From the NCBI GenBank assembly GCA_021324165.1, contig JAJPJR010000049.1, forward strand, positions 1 to 60,047: a stretch of DNA of 60,047 nucleotides. The letters run 5' to 3'. Position numbers and translations under genes: made by a program. The notes beneath the pieces were generated by a model. That model was given only the letters and a program-made list of their open reading frames with translations, did not search any database and was not told the DNA's origin. Source of the DNA: Armatimonadota bacterium. Lineage in GTDB: Bacteria > Armatimonadota > Fimbriimonadia > Fimbriimonadales > ATM1. Below are positions 15,418 through 23,620 of this stretch, piece after piece. Position 1 is the first letter of the stretch, and every line of letters begins with the position of its first letter.

Positions 15418-17154
15418 TTATAGCGGCGGCGGCGGCGGAGGCGGAGTCACACGTTCGAACCAGAACGGTTGACTAAACACGTAGCGATTGCCCGCAACAT
15501 CGCGCACGGGACCGGGCACGTCACCCAGATTCTTTGCGCCGACTCTCCAGTAGAGCCTTTTGACCGTTGGGAACACTCCGGAAATGTCAATTGGATCGGT
15601 GTTGTTCGTGTCTTCCACCACCACAATGTTCTTGATCTTCGTTTTGTGTCGGAATGTGACTTCCGTGGAGATCTGCACCAGATATTCGTTGGCTCCGGCA
15701 ACCGGCTGCCAAGAGAACTGAAGCACGTTGTTCACATCTTTCGACTGATCGGGCGGCGAAACGAGCGCCGGCGGGAACAACGGGGTTGCAGGGCCTTTCG
15801 CAGGCATTCTGGTGGTTGTGTAGTAGCAGTACTGCTGATCGCCGCCGTTCGGGTTATCGAGAGCCGAAATGCGATAGATCAGCGAAAGTTGATACCAAGC
15901 CGTTACGCCTGGAGAGATTCCCGGCGCTGGGTTGTCGAACTGCTGCGCGCCCGGATCGTCAATGCATTCCGAACCGTACAACTGCGAGATGTCGCGCCAG
16001 CTGTCGAGCCGCCCCTGCAGCCTGTGAAACACCGAAGTGAACGAACCAGGAAGGACCGCGATCGGAGTGGGCGTGTAATCTGTCCGCCACACCTGCCATT
16101 CCACGCGGTTTGCATTGCCCAGGTTGAAAATGTTCGGCTTCCACGAACAGCGCACGACCGGCGAAACGCCGTCTTCGGCAACACCCGCTTCGGTGGTGAA
16201 TTCGCCGGGTTCGTTGCCTCCACCGCCGGTGCCGATCAGCGCAGCGGTTGCGCCGACCACCAGCAGAGCGAGCAGAGCGCCTTGGGCGTCCATCCGTTTT
16301 TGCGTGCGGACTTTGGTGCCGCCGCCTTTCGACCATGAGACTTCGGGCAGTTGATCGTAAACCACGCGGGCGCGGTCACCAGGCGCAACGCCTTTGAGAC
16401 CTTCGATCACGTGGCCCATCGAGGAGTCCGAATCAACGTCGGAAACTCGGAGCATCGCGACTTTTTCGCGGCCCCGGGTAACGACCATGGTTTGTCCGAC
16501 CTTCACGCCTTGACGCGCGCCTTTGTTCAGTTTAACGAACCGGCCGTCGCCCGGCGTCGTGAGAACGGTCGCGACATCAACGGTTTGAGTCATCAAGTTG
16601 CGCACGGCAACGGTTGCGGCGTATTCGACGGCTTCGTTGAGGAGCGCGGCGTCGCTGACGTCGCCCGGTCTTTCGGAAGACTGCCCGCCGACCGCGGTTC
16701 CGTAAATCGCAAGATTAGAGACAACGTCAATGCCTCGCACCACAAGAATCACGTCTGCGGATTTTCCGTTTGCGGAGTGATTGATGCGTGCATTTTTGAT
16801 CTCTCCAACCACCACGATCTCGGCATCGAGGTGCTGCCCTAACTTGATGATGTCGAGATTGCGCCTAAGCGGCGGGGTGAATTGAAGATCTTTGTAAGCG
16901 CGGTCTACCGTTTCTCTTCCTAAGATTTCCGCTTTCGCATAGCCGGCGAGATTGGTGGCCACGGCGTCGGCCGCTGCTCCACCAAGGGCGTCGCCACCCA
17001 GACTGCTGTTGTTCACGAAATCAATCACGGCCCATTTCGGAACCGTGGCGGTGATTTGCGAGAACAGCGAAAACGGCATCGAAGCGACGAGCAACGATGC
17101 GATCAGTGTCCTGCTTAGAATTCTGCTAAGCAGAGAGTTCTTAAATCTCGTCAC
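15418..17154 (-). CDS. Exported CsgG/FlgT-like protein, first gene of envelope operon
   Basis: A GTG start at 17154 is fixed by a strong TAAGGAGGT at 17164-17172. Residues 1-35 are a signal peptide. Residues 40-190 have the CsgG/TolB-N-type pattern (WAVIDFVNNSSLGG, AEIVVVGEIKNARI, AVEYAATVAVRNLM). Residues 200-270 (LNKGARQGVKVGQTMVVTRG) resemble the small beta domain that follows such folds in FlgT. A hydrophobic segment (GALLALLVVGATAALIG) is at about 290-306. Residues 310-570 hold Fn3-like strands (LVSPPDQSK, FSWQPVAGANEYLVQIS), and the end is poly-Pro. I infer an outer-membrane-associated assembly role. Confidence 0.6.
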   Translation of the reverse strand: MTRFKNSLLSRILSRTLIASLLVASMPFSLFSQITATVPKWAVIDFVNNSSLGGDALGGAAADAVATNLAGYAKAEILGRETVDRAYKDLQFTPPLRRNLDIIKLGQHLDAEIVVVGEIKNARINHSANGKSADVILVVRGIDVVSNLAIYGTAVGGQSSERPGDVSDAALLNEAVEYAATVAVRNLMTQTVDVATVLTTPGDGRFVKLNKGARQGVKVGQTMVVTRGREKVAMLRVSDVDSDSSMGHVIEGLKGVAPGDRARVVYDQLPEVSWSKGGGTKVRTQKRMDAQGALLALLVVGATAALIGTGGGGNEPGEFTTEAGVAEDGVSPVVRCSWKPNIFNLGNANRVEWQVWRTDYTPTPIAVLPGSFTSVFHRLQGRLDSWRDISQLYGSECIDDPGAQQFDNPAPGISPGVTAWYQLSLIYRISALDNPNGGDQQYCYYTTTRMPAKGPATPLFPPALVSPPDQSKDVNNVLQFSWQPVAGANEYLVQISTEVTFRHKTKIKNIVVVEDTNNTDPIDISGVFPTVKRLYWRVGAKNLGDVPGPVRDVAGNRYVFSQPFWFERVTPPPPPPPL

Positions 17155-17412
17155 GATGATGAGACCTCCTTAGTTGCCATTAGGTGCACTGCCCATTCAA
17201 AAAATCTCCGGTGCCGCAACGAGGCATATTCGATGGACGCGTGGGGCGATGCAGACGATACGGCTTGCTTTCGACCTCCCCGTCAAGCGAGCGAAACCCC
17301 ACTCCGTTGTGCGATCCGTATTTCCTACACTTGCCGATCCGTGCTTTCTTACCGCGAGCATCTGCCCTCCCTGCCCAACGCCTCGTGCGACATCCTTGCC
17401 GAACTTGCGGCG
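17155..17412 (-). other. Long 5' leader of the envelope operon
   Basis: About 250 bases lie between the predicted transcription start (near 17405) and the GTG at 17154. The leader has no open frame of note. It ends with a strong ribosome-binding site and contains a T-rich run on the minus strand near 17200 (GATTTTTTG) that is not preceded by an obvious hairpin. I recognise no riboswitch class. Confidence 0.4.
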
Positions 17413-17441
17413 AGTATAGCACAGGGCTCAGGTGGAAGCAA
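17413..17441 (-). promoter_or_regulatory. Sigma-70-type promoter of the envelope operon
   Basis: Read on the minus strand: -35 TTGCTT (17441-17436), a 17-base spacer, and -10 TATACT (17418-17413). It lies just upstream of the coaE stop codon (17448-17450) in transcription-independent space and points toward the exported-protein operon. Confidence 0.7.
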
Positions 17442-17447
17442 CCCCGC

Positions 17448-18011
17448 CTAATGCAAACCGTTGGCGAGGTCCACTACATCTTTCTTGACAACCTCTTCGG
17501 GCCGATTCGTTCGGATGATCGCCGAAGCAAACGGTTCTTTAGCCTCGGTGGGGAGTTGCGTGGCGAGCAGAGACCGGGCCGGAGCCTCCGCTCCGCACCT
17601 CTCGATGAGCCGGGAAAGCTGGGTCTCATACCCCGCGCTCGCGACCCAAACCCGATCGAAAAACCCCTGCATCGCGGTTTCGATGAGGAGGGGCACCTCG
17701 GCGAACGCCGGGCCGTCTGCCTCGGTCATCTGAAGAATCCGTTCCATCGCCGATTTGTGTACCAAACTGTTCACAAACCTTCTGGCTGAGGCGTGCTGGG
17801 TGATGGCGTTCCGCAGAAAGTCGCGGTTCACCCTGTTTCCATCCAACGCTTCTGGACCGAACCGTTCCGCTAACGCGGCTTGAAACTTCGGCTGGAGGTA
17901 CAGCCCCCGCACAACCTCGTCGGCAGAAACGGTAGAAAAGCCGAGTTCGCGCAGGAATCCGAGGATCGTGGTTTTGCCGTCGCAGATGCCGCCTGTGATG
18001 GCGATTCGCAA
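17448..18011 (-). CDS. coaE: Dephospho-CoA kinase CoaE
   Basis: CoaE phosphorylates dephospho-CoA at the 3' hydroxyl, the last step of CoA synthesis. The longer frame from 18119 would overlap the S1 gene by about 100 bases with low-complexity residues, so I choose TTG 18011, 4 bases after the S1 stop; this gives 187 residues. It opens with LRIAITGGICDGKTT, a P-loop at residues 8-16 in which the usual GGIGSGKS is changed to GGICDGKT. SADEVVRGLY, RFVNSLVHKSAMERI, VPLLIETAM and the terminal AIIRTNRPEEVVKK follow the family order (Asp of the SAD motif, LLxE lid region). It is encoded directly behind the S1 gene. Confidence 0.86.
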   Translation of the reverse strand: MRIAITGGICDGKTTILGFLRELGFSTVSADEVVRGLYLQPKFQAALAERFGPEALDGNRVNRDFLRNAITQHASARRFVNSLVHKSAMERILQMTEADGPAFAEVPLLIETAMQGFFDRVWVASAGYETQLSRLIERCGAEAPARSLLATQLPTEAKEPFASAIIRTNRPEEVVKKDVVDLANGLH

Positions 18012-18015
18012 CGGA

Positions 18016-19479
18016 TCAGCCTTCTTGCGCCGGCTCTGAAGGCTCGTCTGCCGGCTGCGTTTCGTCGTGGGCAGGTGGTTCTTGGTGTTCGGGCTGTTCG
18101 GGCTGATCGGGAGGTGCATCGGGCTGCGTTCCCAACCCTTTCAGGGCTCCGAGCCGTTCGCCGATGGTTGCTCCACGGGCAACGGACTCCTGCTGCGCTC
18201 TTTGCTCCCGCTGGTGGTGGCGGGGCCGTTCGTGCCTCGGCGCTTCTTCGTAAGGCATGAGCGCTCGGATGGAGAGCACCATCCTCCGCTCATCAGGGCG
18301 AAGGTCAATGATCTGAACATTCACGACTTGACCTGGGCTCACGAGTTCGTTCGGGCGTTTGACGCGCTGGTGCGACATTTCGCTTGCGGGGATGAACGCT
18401 TCGGCGCCTTCGGCGAGTTTCACAAACGCTCCGCTTTGCACGACGCGGGAGATCGGGACTTCCATCCTTTGGCCCACGTGATACTGGTCGCGGATTTCGG
18501 CCCACGGATCGGGAAGCACCTGCCTGCGGCCAAGGCTGATTCTTCCGCTGGTTTGATCGAGCCGCAGCACCATGACCCGCACTTCGTCGCCTTCTTTCAA
18601 CGCTTCGCGCGGATGATCTACTCTCGACCATGAGATTTCGCTCACGTGGAGGAGGCCGTCAACTCCGCCGAGATCAACGAATGCGCCATAGTCCACCAGG
18701 CGCCGGACGACTCCTTCCAGAATATCACCCGGCTTGACCTGCTCGAAAATCTGTTTTTTCCGTTCTTCGCGGGTTTCGTGCTCGGCCATGCGATTGGAGA
18801 GCACCACTTTTCGGCGGTTCGGGTCTACGTCAATGATTTTCAGGAGCATGCTTTGGCCGACGTATTTGTCCAGATTCCGGACTTTGCCGTTGCCGACGTG
18901 AGATGCGGGCACGAAGCCTCGGACTCCGAGGTCCACTTCCAGGCCGCCTTTTACGCGGTCGGTAACGATTGCGGCCACCGTGCGGTTGGCCTTGAAATCC
19001 TCGACCAGTTTTTCCCAGGTTGATTCGAAATCGGCCCTTTTTTTGCTGACGATGGGGCTTCCGTCTTTGTCGGGGTGAACCACGATGACTTTGATTTCAT
19101 CGCCGATTTTCACGATGTCGCGGGCGTCTTCAACAACTCCTGTGGCGAGCTCTTCGAGCGGGATGACGCCTTCGGCTTTGGTTCCGAGGTCTACGAACGC
19201 GCGGTCTTTGTCCACCTGAATCACGCGGGCGGTGAGGAGTTGACCTTTGTTGAGGCGGCGGACGGTTTCGCCCGAGGGGGTATCGGCCTGCGAGCTGAAC
19301 GCATCGAGGGCGGCTTCGAAAGCGGCGGCATCATCTGCGGGCTGCTGCTCGGTGTTTTCAGCCACAGTCGCGACCTGTGCGGTCTCAATCGTCGGGGGCG
19401 CTTCTGGAGAATCCTTTTCCGGTTGTTGTGCCGGATGCTCGGATGGCTCTCCGCCGGGCGCCAAGTGCTCGTCGTTCAT
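18016..19479 (-). CDS. rpsA: Ribosomal protein S1-like protein with four S1 domains
   Basis: ATG 19479, with GGGAGA upstream, gives 487 residues; a further in-frame start at 19521 is less likely. Residues 1-85 are an acidic, Pro/Glu-rich extension. Four S1 RNA-binding domains follow at about 90-160 (GQLLTARVIQVDKDRAFVDL), 175-245 (VKGGLEVDLGVRGFVPASHV), 260-335 (GDILEGVVRRLVDYGAFVDL) and 345-420 (VQSGAFVKLAEGAEAFIPAS). The C-terminal 70 residues are low-complexity Gln/Pro/Glu. Four-domain S1 proteins bind mRNA at the ribosome in many non-proteobacteria. The divergent phosphorylase gene begins 97 bases away. Confidence 0.88.
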   Translation of the reverse strand: MNDEHLAPGGEPSEHPAQQPEKDSPEAPPTIETAQVATVAENTEQQPADDAAAFEAALDAFSSQADTPSGETVRRLNKGQLLTARVIQVDKDRAFVDLGTKAEGVIPLEELATGVVEDARDIVKIGDEIKVIVVHPDKDGSPIVSKKRADFESTWEKLVEDFKANRTVAAIVTDRVKGGLEVDLGVRGFVPASHVGNGKVRNLDKYVGQSMLLKIIDVDPNRRKVVLSNRMAEHETREERKKQIFEQVKPGDILEGVVRRLVDYGAFVDLGGVDGLLHVSEISWSRVDHPREALKEGDEVRVMVLRLDQTSGRISLGRRQVLPDPWAEIRDQYHVGQRMEVPISRVVQSGAFVKLAEGAEAFIPASEMSHQRVKRPNELVSPGQVVNVQIIDLRPDERRMVLSIRALMPYEEAPRHERPRHHQREQRAQQESVARGATIGERLGALKGLGTQPDAPPDQPEQPEHQEPPAHDETQPADEPSEPAQEG

Positions 19480-19576
19480 CGGATTGGTTCTCCCGGTGGA
19501 CTCCGCTACGTGCGGGTTCACGATCAGTATTGCATACTTTCGGCTGAGTTTCCGTTCGGCCTTTAGGGATTTGAAG

Positions 19577-20869
19577 ATGACGATAGGTGAGTTTTTGGCG
19601 GCAAAGCGCGATGGGCGCGAACACAGCGCGGCGGATTTGGAATGGTTCGCGGCGGAAATTCGTTCGGATCGCGTTTCGCGGGTTCAGGTTGCGGGATGGC
19701 TGATGGCCGCATATTTGAACGGGCTGACGCATGCGGAAACCGCCGCACTGACGCAGGCGATGGCAGGTTCGGGCGAGCGGCTCGATCTTTCGCGGCTTCG
19801 ACATCCGGTTGTGGACAAGCACAGCACCGGAGGCGTGGGCGATGCGGTTACGCCTATTCTTTTGCCGATCGTCGCAGCATGCGGCGTTACGATGGTCAAA
19901 CTCTCGGGGGGAGGATTGGGGTTTACCGGCGGCACGGTTGACAAACTCGCGGCGATTCCTGGAATGCGAACGGCGCTTTCGATGGATGAGATCATCGCGA
20001 CAGCAAACAGAGTTGGATGCGCGTGGTCGGGCCAGACATCGGATCTTGCGCCTTTAGACAAGGTGTTTTATTCGATTCGAAGTGAAACCGAAACTGTGTC
20101 GAGCGTTCCTCTTATCGCCTCGAGCATTATGTCTAAGAAACTTGCGGCGAATTCGGACGCGATCGTTTTGGATGTGAAAGTTGGATCGGGCGCTCTGATG
20201 AAACGATTAGAAGATGCGCGCGCGCTGGCCGAAACGATGATTGAGATCGGAAACTCTGCAGGCAAAAAGACGATTGCGGTTTTGACGGATATGAATCAGC
20301 CTTTGGCAAGCAGCGTTGGGAACGCAGTTGAGATACGAGCCGCAATTGAAGAACTAAAAAGCGGATGCAAAGGAAGGCTTGGAAGTGCGACAGTCGCAAT
20401 TGCCAAGCAGTGCGCTGCGGCGGCGGGCATTGATCCTTCAACCGTTCAACAGGTTATCAAAGATGGGCGGGCTTTGCAAAAGATGTCGGAATGGATCGCA
20501 GCACAAGGGGGCGATGCCGACGTGGTGAACAACCCGGAGGGCGTTCTGCCGAAGGCCAAAAACACGAAAACGGTTGCTGCGAACCAGAGCGGTTGGATCA
20601 GAGGCATGGACTGCGAAGCGATCGGCCGGGCTTCGCGGCATTTGGGTGCGGGAATCGAGACCGAGGGACAAGCGATTGACTTTGGTGCCGGGATTGAGAT
20701 GCGCTGCGAAATCGGAGACCGCATCGAAGAAGGGCAGACGGTGTTCGTTCTGCACGCATCGGATGAAAGCAGATTTGAAGACGCGGAACGGATGCTGAGC
20801 GCGGCGCTGCAAGTGGGAGAAAAAGCGGTGCCGGCACCGGCGGTTTATGAGGTCATCGGCTCGCGCTGA
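19577..20869 (+). CDS. deoA: Pyrimidine-nucleoside (thymidine) phosphorylase
   Basis: The enzyme cleaves thymidine or uridine with phosphate to the base and (deoxy)ribose 1-phosphate. I take ATG 19577 (430 residues); the upstream extension of the frame is antisense to the S1 gene. The phosphate-binding signature KHSTGGVGD is at residues 77-85. Base-contact residues of the family appear as YSIRSETET (Arg), SSVPLIASSIMSKK (Ser and Lys). The loop usually SGRGLGHTGGT reads SGGGLGFTGGT, losing Arg. The C-terminal alpha/beta domain (GIEMRCEIGDRIEEGQTVF) is complete. Length is typical. It converges on, and overlaps by 17 bases, the next minus-strand gene. Thymidine versus pyrimidine specificity cannot be decided here. 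Confidence 0.92.
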   Translation: MTIGEFLAAKRDGREHSAADLEWFAAEIRSDRVSRVQVAGWLMAAYLNGLTHAETAALTQAMAGSGERLDLSRLRHPVVDKHSTGGVGDAVTPILLPIVAACGVTMVKLSGGGLGFTGGTVDKLAAIPGMRTALSMDEIIATANRVGCAWSGQTSDLAPLDKVFYSIRSETETVSSVPLIASSIMSKKLAANSDAIVLDVKVGSGALMKRLEDARALAETMIEIGNSAGKKTIAVLTDMNQPLASSVGNAVEIRAAIEELKSGCKGRLGSATVAIAKQCAAAAGIDPSTVQQVIKDGRALQKMSEWIAAQGGDADVVNNPEGVLPKAKNTKTVAANQSGWIRGMDCEAIGRASRHLGAGIETEGQAIDFGAGIEMRCEIGDRIEEGQTVFVLHASDESRFEDAERMLSAALQVGEKAVPAPAVYEVIGSR

Positions 20870-22436
20870 GACGATCGAGCGAAAGCCATGTTCGGATCGC
20901 CATGGCAAGCGCCCCGATAAACACACCGAAACCGATTGCGCGCTGAACGGCATCGTTGGGAACCAACAGAATCCATGTACGCACGTCGTGAAGCGTTGTA
21001 TCGAGTGCCGCCCCTTTTTGCTGCGCGGATGGAGAAACAGCTGCGCCGAAAATCTGCATCGTGGGAACCTGGGTGATGAGAACCGCGACTGCGACAATGG
21101 TCAGCACCGCGGCTTCCCAATTTCGAATGCGAAATGCGCGGTAGGCCGCTGAAATCAGATATGCGGACAACAGGCCGAACACCGTGCCTCCCAATGGAAA
21201 TAGAAGATTCATGAACAAGAAATCTTCAAACTTCGCCCAAAACGGGCTGTTGCCTTCGGTTTGTCGAAACGCCCATTCCGCGATGAACATCGCGGCGGCG
21301 GAAACAAGCGTAACAACGCTGTAGATGGATGAGCCGCGTTGTTTGAGTTTTGAGCCGTGAAGGCGAACAACGTTGATAAGCCCAAGCGCAAACCCGAAAG
21401 CGACGATGACAGGAATGATTTCGGAAAGGCTTGAAGAGAGGGCGTCGAAGCCGGTGGAAAGCGCGGGACTGCCGAGGGGAAGGATCGAGCCGTCGGGTTG
21501 GGAGTTTTGTATCGGCGTGAATGTCACACCGTCTTGCGTTTGAACAACGGCGGTTTTCAGCCTGCCGTCGCCGCCGGGCGGCGGTGTGCCGCCGACAACC
21601 AGAAACAGTGTGCGGTTTTGATCAGCTGTCGTCACCAGATCAACGATTTCGGAAAAACCCGGAACGGCAGATGAGACGGCCGAGTGCATCTGCGTGTTTT
21701 GTTCTAACTGGATTTGACCATCGGCGACTTTGCCTGGATAGATCCGGTTGACGCCGTCGGCATCGGCGATCAAGAAAAACAGTTTTCCGGCGGCATCTTG
21801 GGCGGCTGAAAGAATCGAGCGGGGCTGGGGCAGAGCCGCAAACAGCCCGCGATCGTTCCAATGAATGAGATCGGAACTTTCGGCGCTGCGAAGAACTCTT
21901 CGGTTGTGATCCACCTGCGAATACAGCAGCGTGAACTGGGTGCCCGATTGAAAGACGGTGAACCATTGGGGGCCTCCTGAATTCGCATCCGAGGGGGTTT
22001 CGAAAACGGCTTTATCAAAAGGGTGCCAGGTCGTTCCATCGGCGCTTTCTGCAAGACAGATTCGGCGGCGGTCATCTTTGCCGATTCCAAGATACAACAT
22101 TCGATACGTTCCGCCGAGTTGGAACACAACGGGGCGTTTGGCTCCACGGAAATCGTCGCTGCGAAAGATGGAAGCGTTGAAGCAGTTTTTTCGGACCGAT
22201 GGGCGGTCGAGATCGAGCATCACGATTTCGCTGCCCGCATCGTGTTCGATGAGCGGATTGGATGCGGCCCTGACGCCGGTTGTATAGAACAGCCGGTTGC
22301 CTGCCAGCCACGGCGCATACATTCCGTGACGATCAATGCCGCCGCCGATTTCTTGGGGAAGCAGAAATGCGAGGACGTACACAAGTCCGGCGGCGAAAGT
22401 CGCTGCGATGATGAGCGTTCGTTTCCAGCGGCTCAT
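20853..22436 (-). CDS. Membrane protein: N-terminal propeller-like domain plus C-terminal helices
   Basis: There are 527 residues. A first membrane segment lies at 7-27 (TLIIAATFAAGLVYVLAFLL). Residues 35-330 face outward and contain repeated units resembling glycoside-hydrolase-type propeller blades (GTYRMLYLGIGKDD, ICLAESADGTTWHPF, FTLLYSQVDHNRRVLRSAES). From about 345 there are five hydrophobic segments ending near the C terminus. I do not recognise a named family. Its ATG overlaps the stop of the upstream DUF6754 gene (ATGA at 22433-22436), so the two are probably partners in one membrane complex. Confidence 0.72.
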   Translation of the reverse strand: MSRWKRTLIIAATFAAGLVYVLAFLLPQEIGGGIDRHGMYAPWLAGNRLFYTTGVRAASNPLIEHDAGSEIVMLDLDRPSVRKNCFNASIFRSDDFRGAKRPVVFQLGGTYRMLYLGIGKDDRRRICLAESADGTTWHPFDKAVFETPSDANSGGPQWFTVFQSGTQFTLLYSQVDHNRRVLRSAESSDLIHWNDRGLFAALPQPRSILSAAQDAAGKLFFLIADADGVNRIYPGKVADGQIQLEQNTQMHSAVSSAVPGFSEIVDLVTTADQNRTLFLVVGGTPPPGGDGRLKTAVVQTQDGVTFTPIQNSQPDGSILPLGSPALSTGFDALSSSLSEIIPVIVAFGFALGLINVVRLHGSKLKQRGSSIYSVVTLVSAAAMFIAEWAFRQTEGNSPFWAKFEDFLFMNLLFPLGGTVFGLLSAYLISAAYRAFRIRNWEAAVLTIVAVAVLITQVPTMQIFGAAVSPSAQQKGAALDTTLHDVRTWILLVPNDAVQRAIGFGVFIGALAMAIRTWLSLDRLSASR

Positions 22437-23218
22437 TTCAACAAAATGCCCTCGATGGGGTTGATGTTTGGAGGATGTGCGCTAAGCGCGGCAATCGTTG
22501 CGGCGATAGAGCCGATGATGATGATGAGCAGCAGCACGAACTTTCCGAAATCTTGTCCTGAGAGCGACCCGACTTGAACGGGTTCGCGGGTGAGGTAGGC
22601 GCTTGCGGCATACAGTTCTTCGCCGATGAGAACGTAATCGCATGCGCAAAGAAAGAACGGGATTTGGATGACATCGGTGGTTGCGGCGACTTGGATTGCT
22701 CCCACGCGGAAGCCGTTTTCCGATATCAGAAGGGATTCGTAGCCGAAACTGCCGAAATAGAAACCTGCGGCGATTTTTTCTCTTTGCACCACGCCGATGA
22801 TTGCCGATGCGAACGCATCCTCGCGCGTGGAGCCGAAAATAATGTCCCGTTCATCGAACGCTTCTTCGCGCGAAGCGCCGCGGTATGCGTCGCGAACGAT
22901 TTCGGTGATGATGGACGCGGTCGAGGGCTCAAAAAACACGACGATGAGGCGCACCATCATTTTGACCGTCCGGTCTGCAACCCATTTGAGAACCGAGAGT
23001 CCGGCGATGGTGGGCATCTGATCGAGGCCGAGGATTCCGGGCAGGAACAGAATCGGTTTGCCCATTTCGGTTGCGCGTCCGATGGACTCTTCAACGGCGT
23101 CAACTCCTGGGATGCGCCTGATAAAGAACTCTCGGCCTTTTTTGGCGCGGAGGATGCGCGAAAGGATCGTGCCGCAGATAAGCACTGCCAGAATGCGCTG
23201 AGCCCAAGGGGCGTCCAT
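22433..23218 (-). CDS. DUF6754-family membrane protein
   Basis: There are 261 residues. A hydrophobic N-terminal helix at 8-24 is followed by GVDAVEESIGRATEMGKPI, a conserved-looking segment typical of DUF6754 proteins. Next come FLPGILGLDQMPTIAGLSVL, FGSFGYESLLISENG and the stretch CACDYVLIGEELYAASAYLT, with a C-terminal membrane helix (FVLLLIIIIGSIAATIAAL). The soluble part lies between two helices. Function is unknown. It heads a two-gene unit with the propeller-membrane protein (4-base overlap) and diverges from the FmdB-like gene 50 bases away. Confidence 0.7.
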   Translation of the reverse strand: MDAPWAQRILAVLICGTILSRILRAKKGREFFIRRIPGVDAVEESIGRATEMGKPILFLPGILGLDQMPTIAGLSVLKWVADRTVKMMVRLIVVFFEPSTASIITEIVRDAYRGASREEAFDERDIIFGSTREDAFASAIIGVVQREKIAAGFYFGSFGYESLLISENGFRVGAIQVAATTDVIQIPFFLCACDYVLIGEELYAASAYLTREPVQVGSLSGQDFGKFVLLLIIIIGSIAATIAALSAHPPNINPIEGILLK

Positions 23219-23231
23219 ACGAGAGTTTTCG

Positions 23232-23261
23232 TTGCGATGCCGCTCAATCCTTCTGTATTAT
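23232..23261 (+). promoter_or_regulatory. Promoter giving a leaderless fmdB-type mRNA
   Basis: -35 TTGCGA (23232-23237), an 18-base spacer, and -10 TATTAT (23256-23261). The GTG start codon begins at 23269, 7 bases after the -10, where transcription itself should start; no Shine-Dalgarno sequence fits. Confidence 0.6.
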
Positions 23262-23268
23262 TTGGGCC

Positions 23269-23583
23269 GTGCCGGTTTACGAATTCGAATGTGAAGCGTG
23301 CGGCAGAAGGTTCAGCGCCCTGGTCGGGGTTGTGATGGACACCGCCGACACGGGCTGCCCGAACTGCAGATCGGAGAAGGTTCGAAGGCTGATCAGCCGG
23401 ATTTCCAAAGTGCGTTCGGAGGACGCCAGGCTCGACGAACTCGCCGATAAAGTGGAAGGGATGGGCGAACCCGGCAGCTATCGTGAAATGCGGGACGTTG
23501 TGCGCGAAGCCGGCGCGGCGATGGACGAGGATGTTTCGGATGAGATGGAGGAGATGTTCGAATCGGACTTGAGCGAAGATTAG
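23269..23583 (+). CDS. FmdB-family zinc-ribbon protein
   Basis: A GTG start gives 104 residues. The N terminus PVYEFECEACGRRFSAL with CPNCRSEKVRRL forms the CxxC...CxxC zinc ribbon (Cys 8, 11, 26 and 29, approximately) of the FmdB/CxxC_CXXC_SSSS family, thought to be regulatory. The C-terminal half is very acidic (SDEMEEMFESDLSED) and helical, unlike the Ser-rich tail seen in many members. Its promoter predicts a leaderless transcript. Confidence 0.88.
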   Translation: MPVYEFECEACGRRFSALVGVVMDTADTGCPNCRSEKVRRLISRISKVRSEDARLDELADKVEGMGEPGSYREMRDVVREAGAAMDEDVSDEMEEMFESDLSED

Positions 23584-23620
23584 GTATACCAGTCAAAACA
23601 AGTTTATGGGAGGATGGAAC

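Noticed and set aside
17155-17412. Known riboswitch in the leader of the envelope operon
   Set aside because: No recognisable core of the common classes (cobalamin, TPP, SAM, c-di-GMP, glycine) was found by eye.
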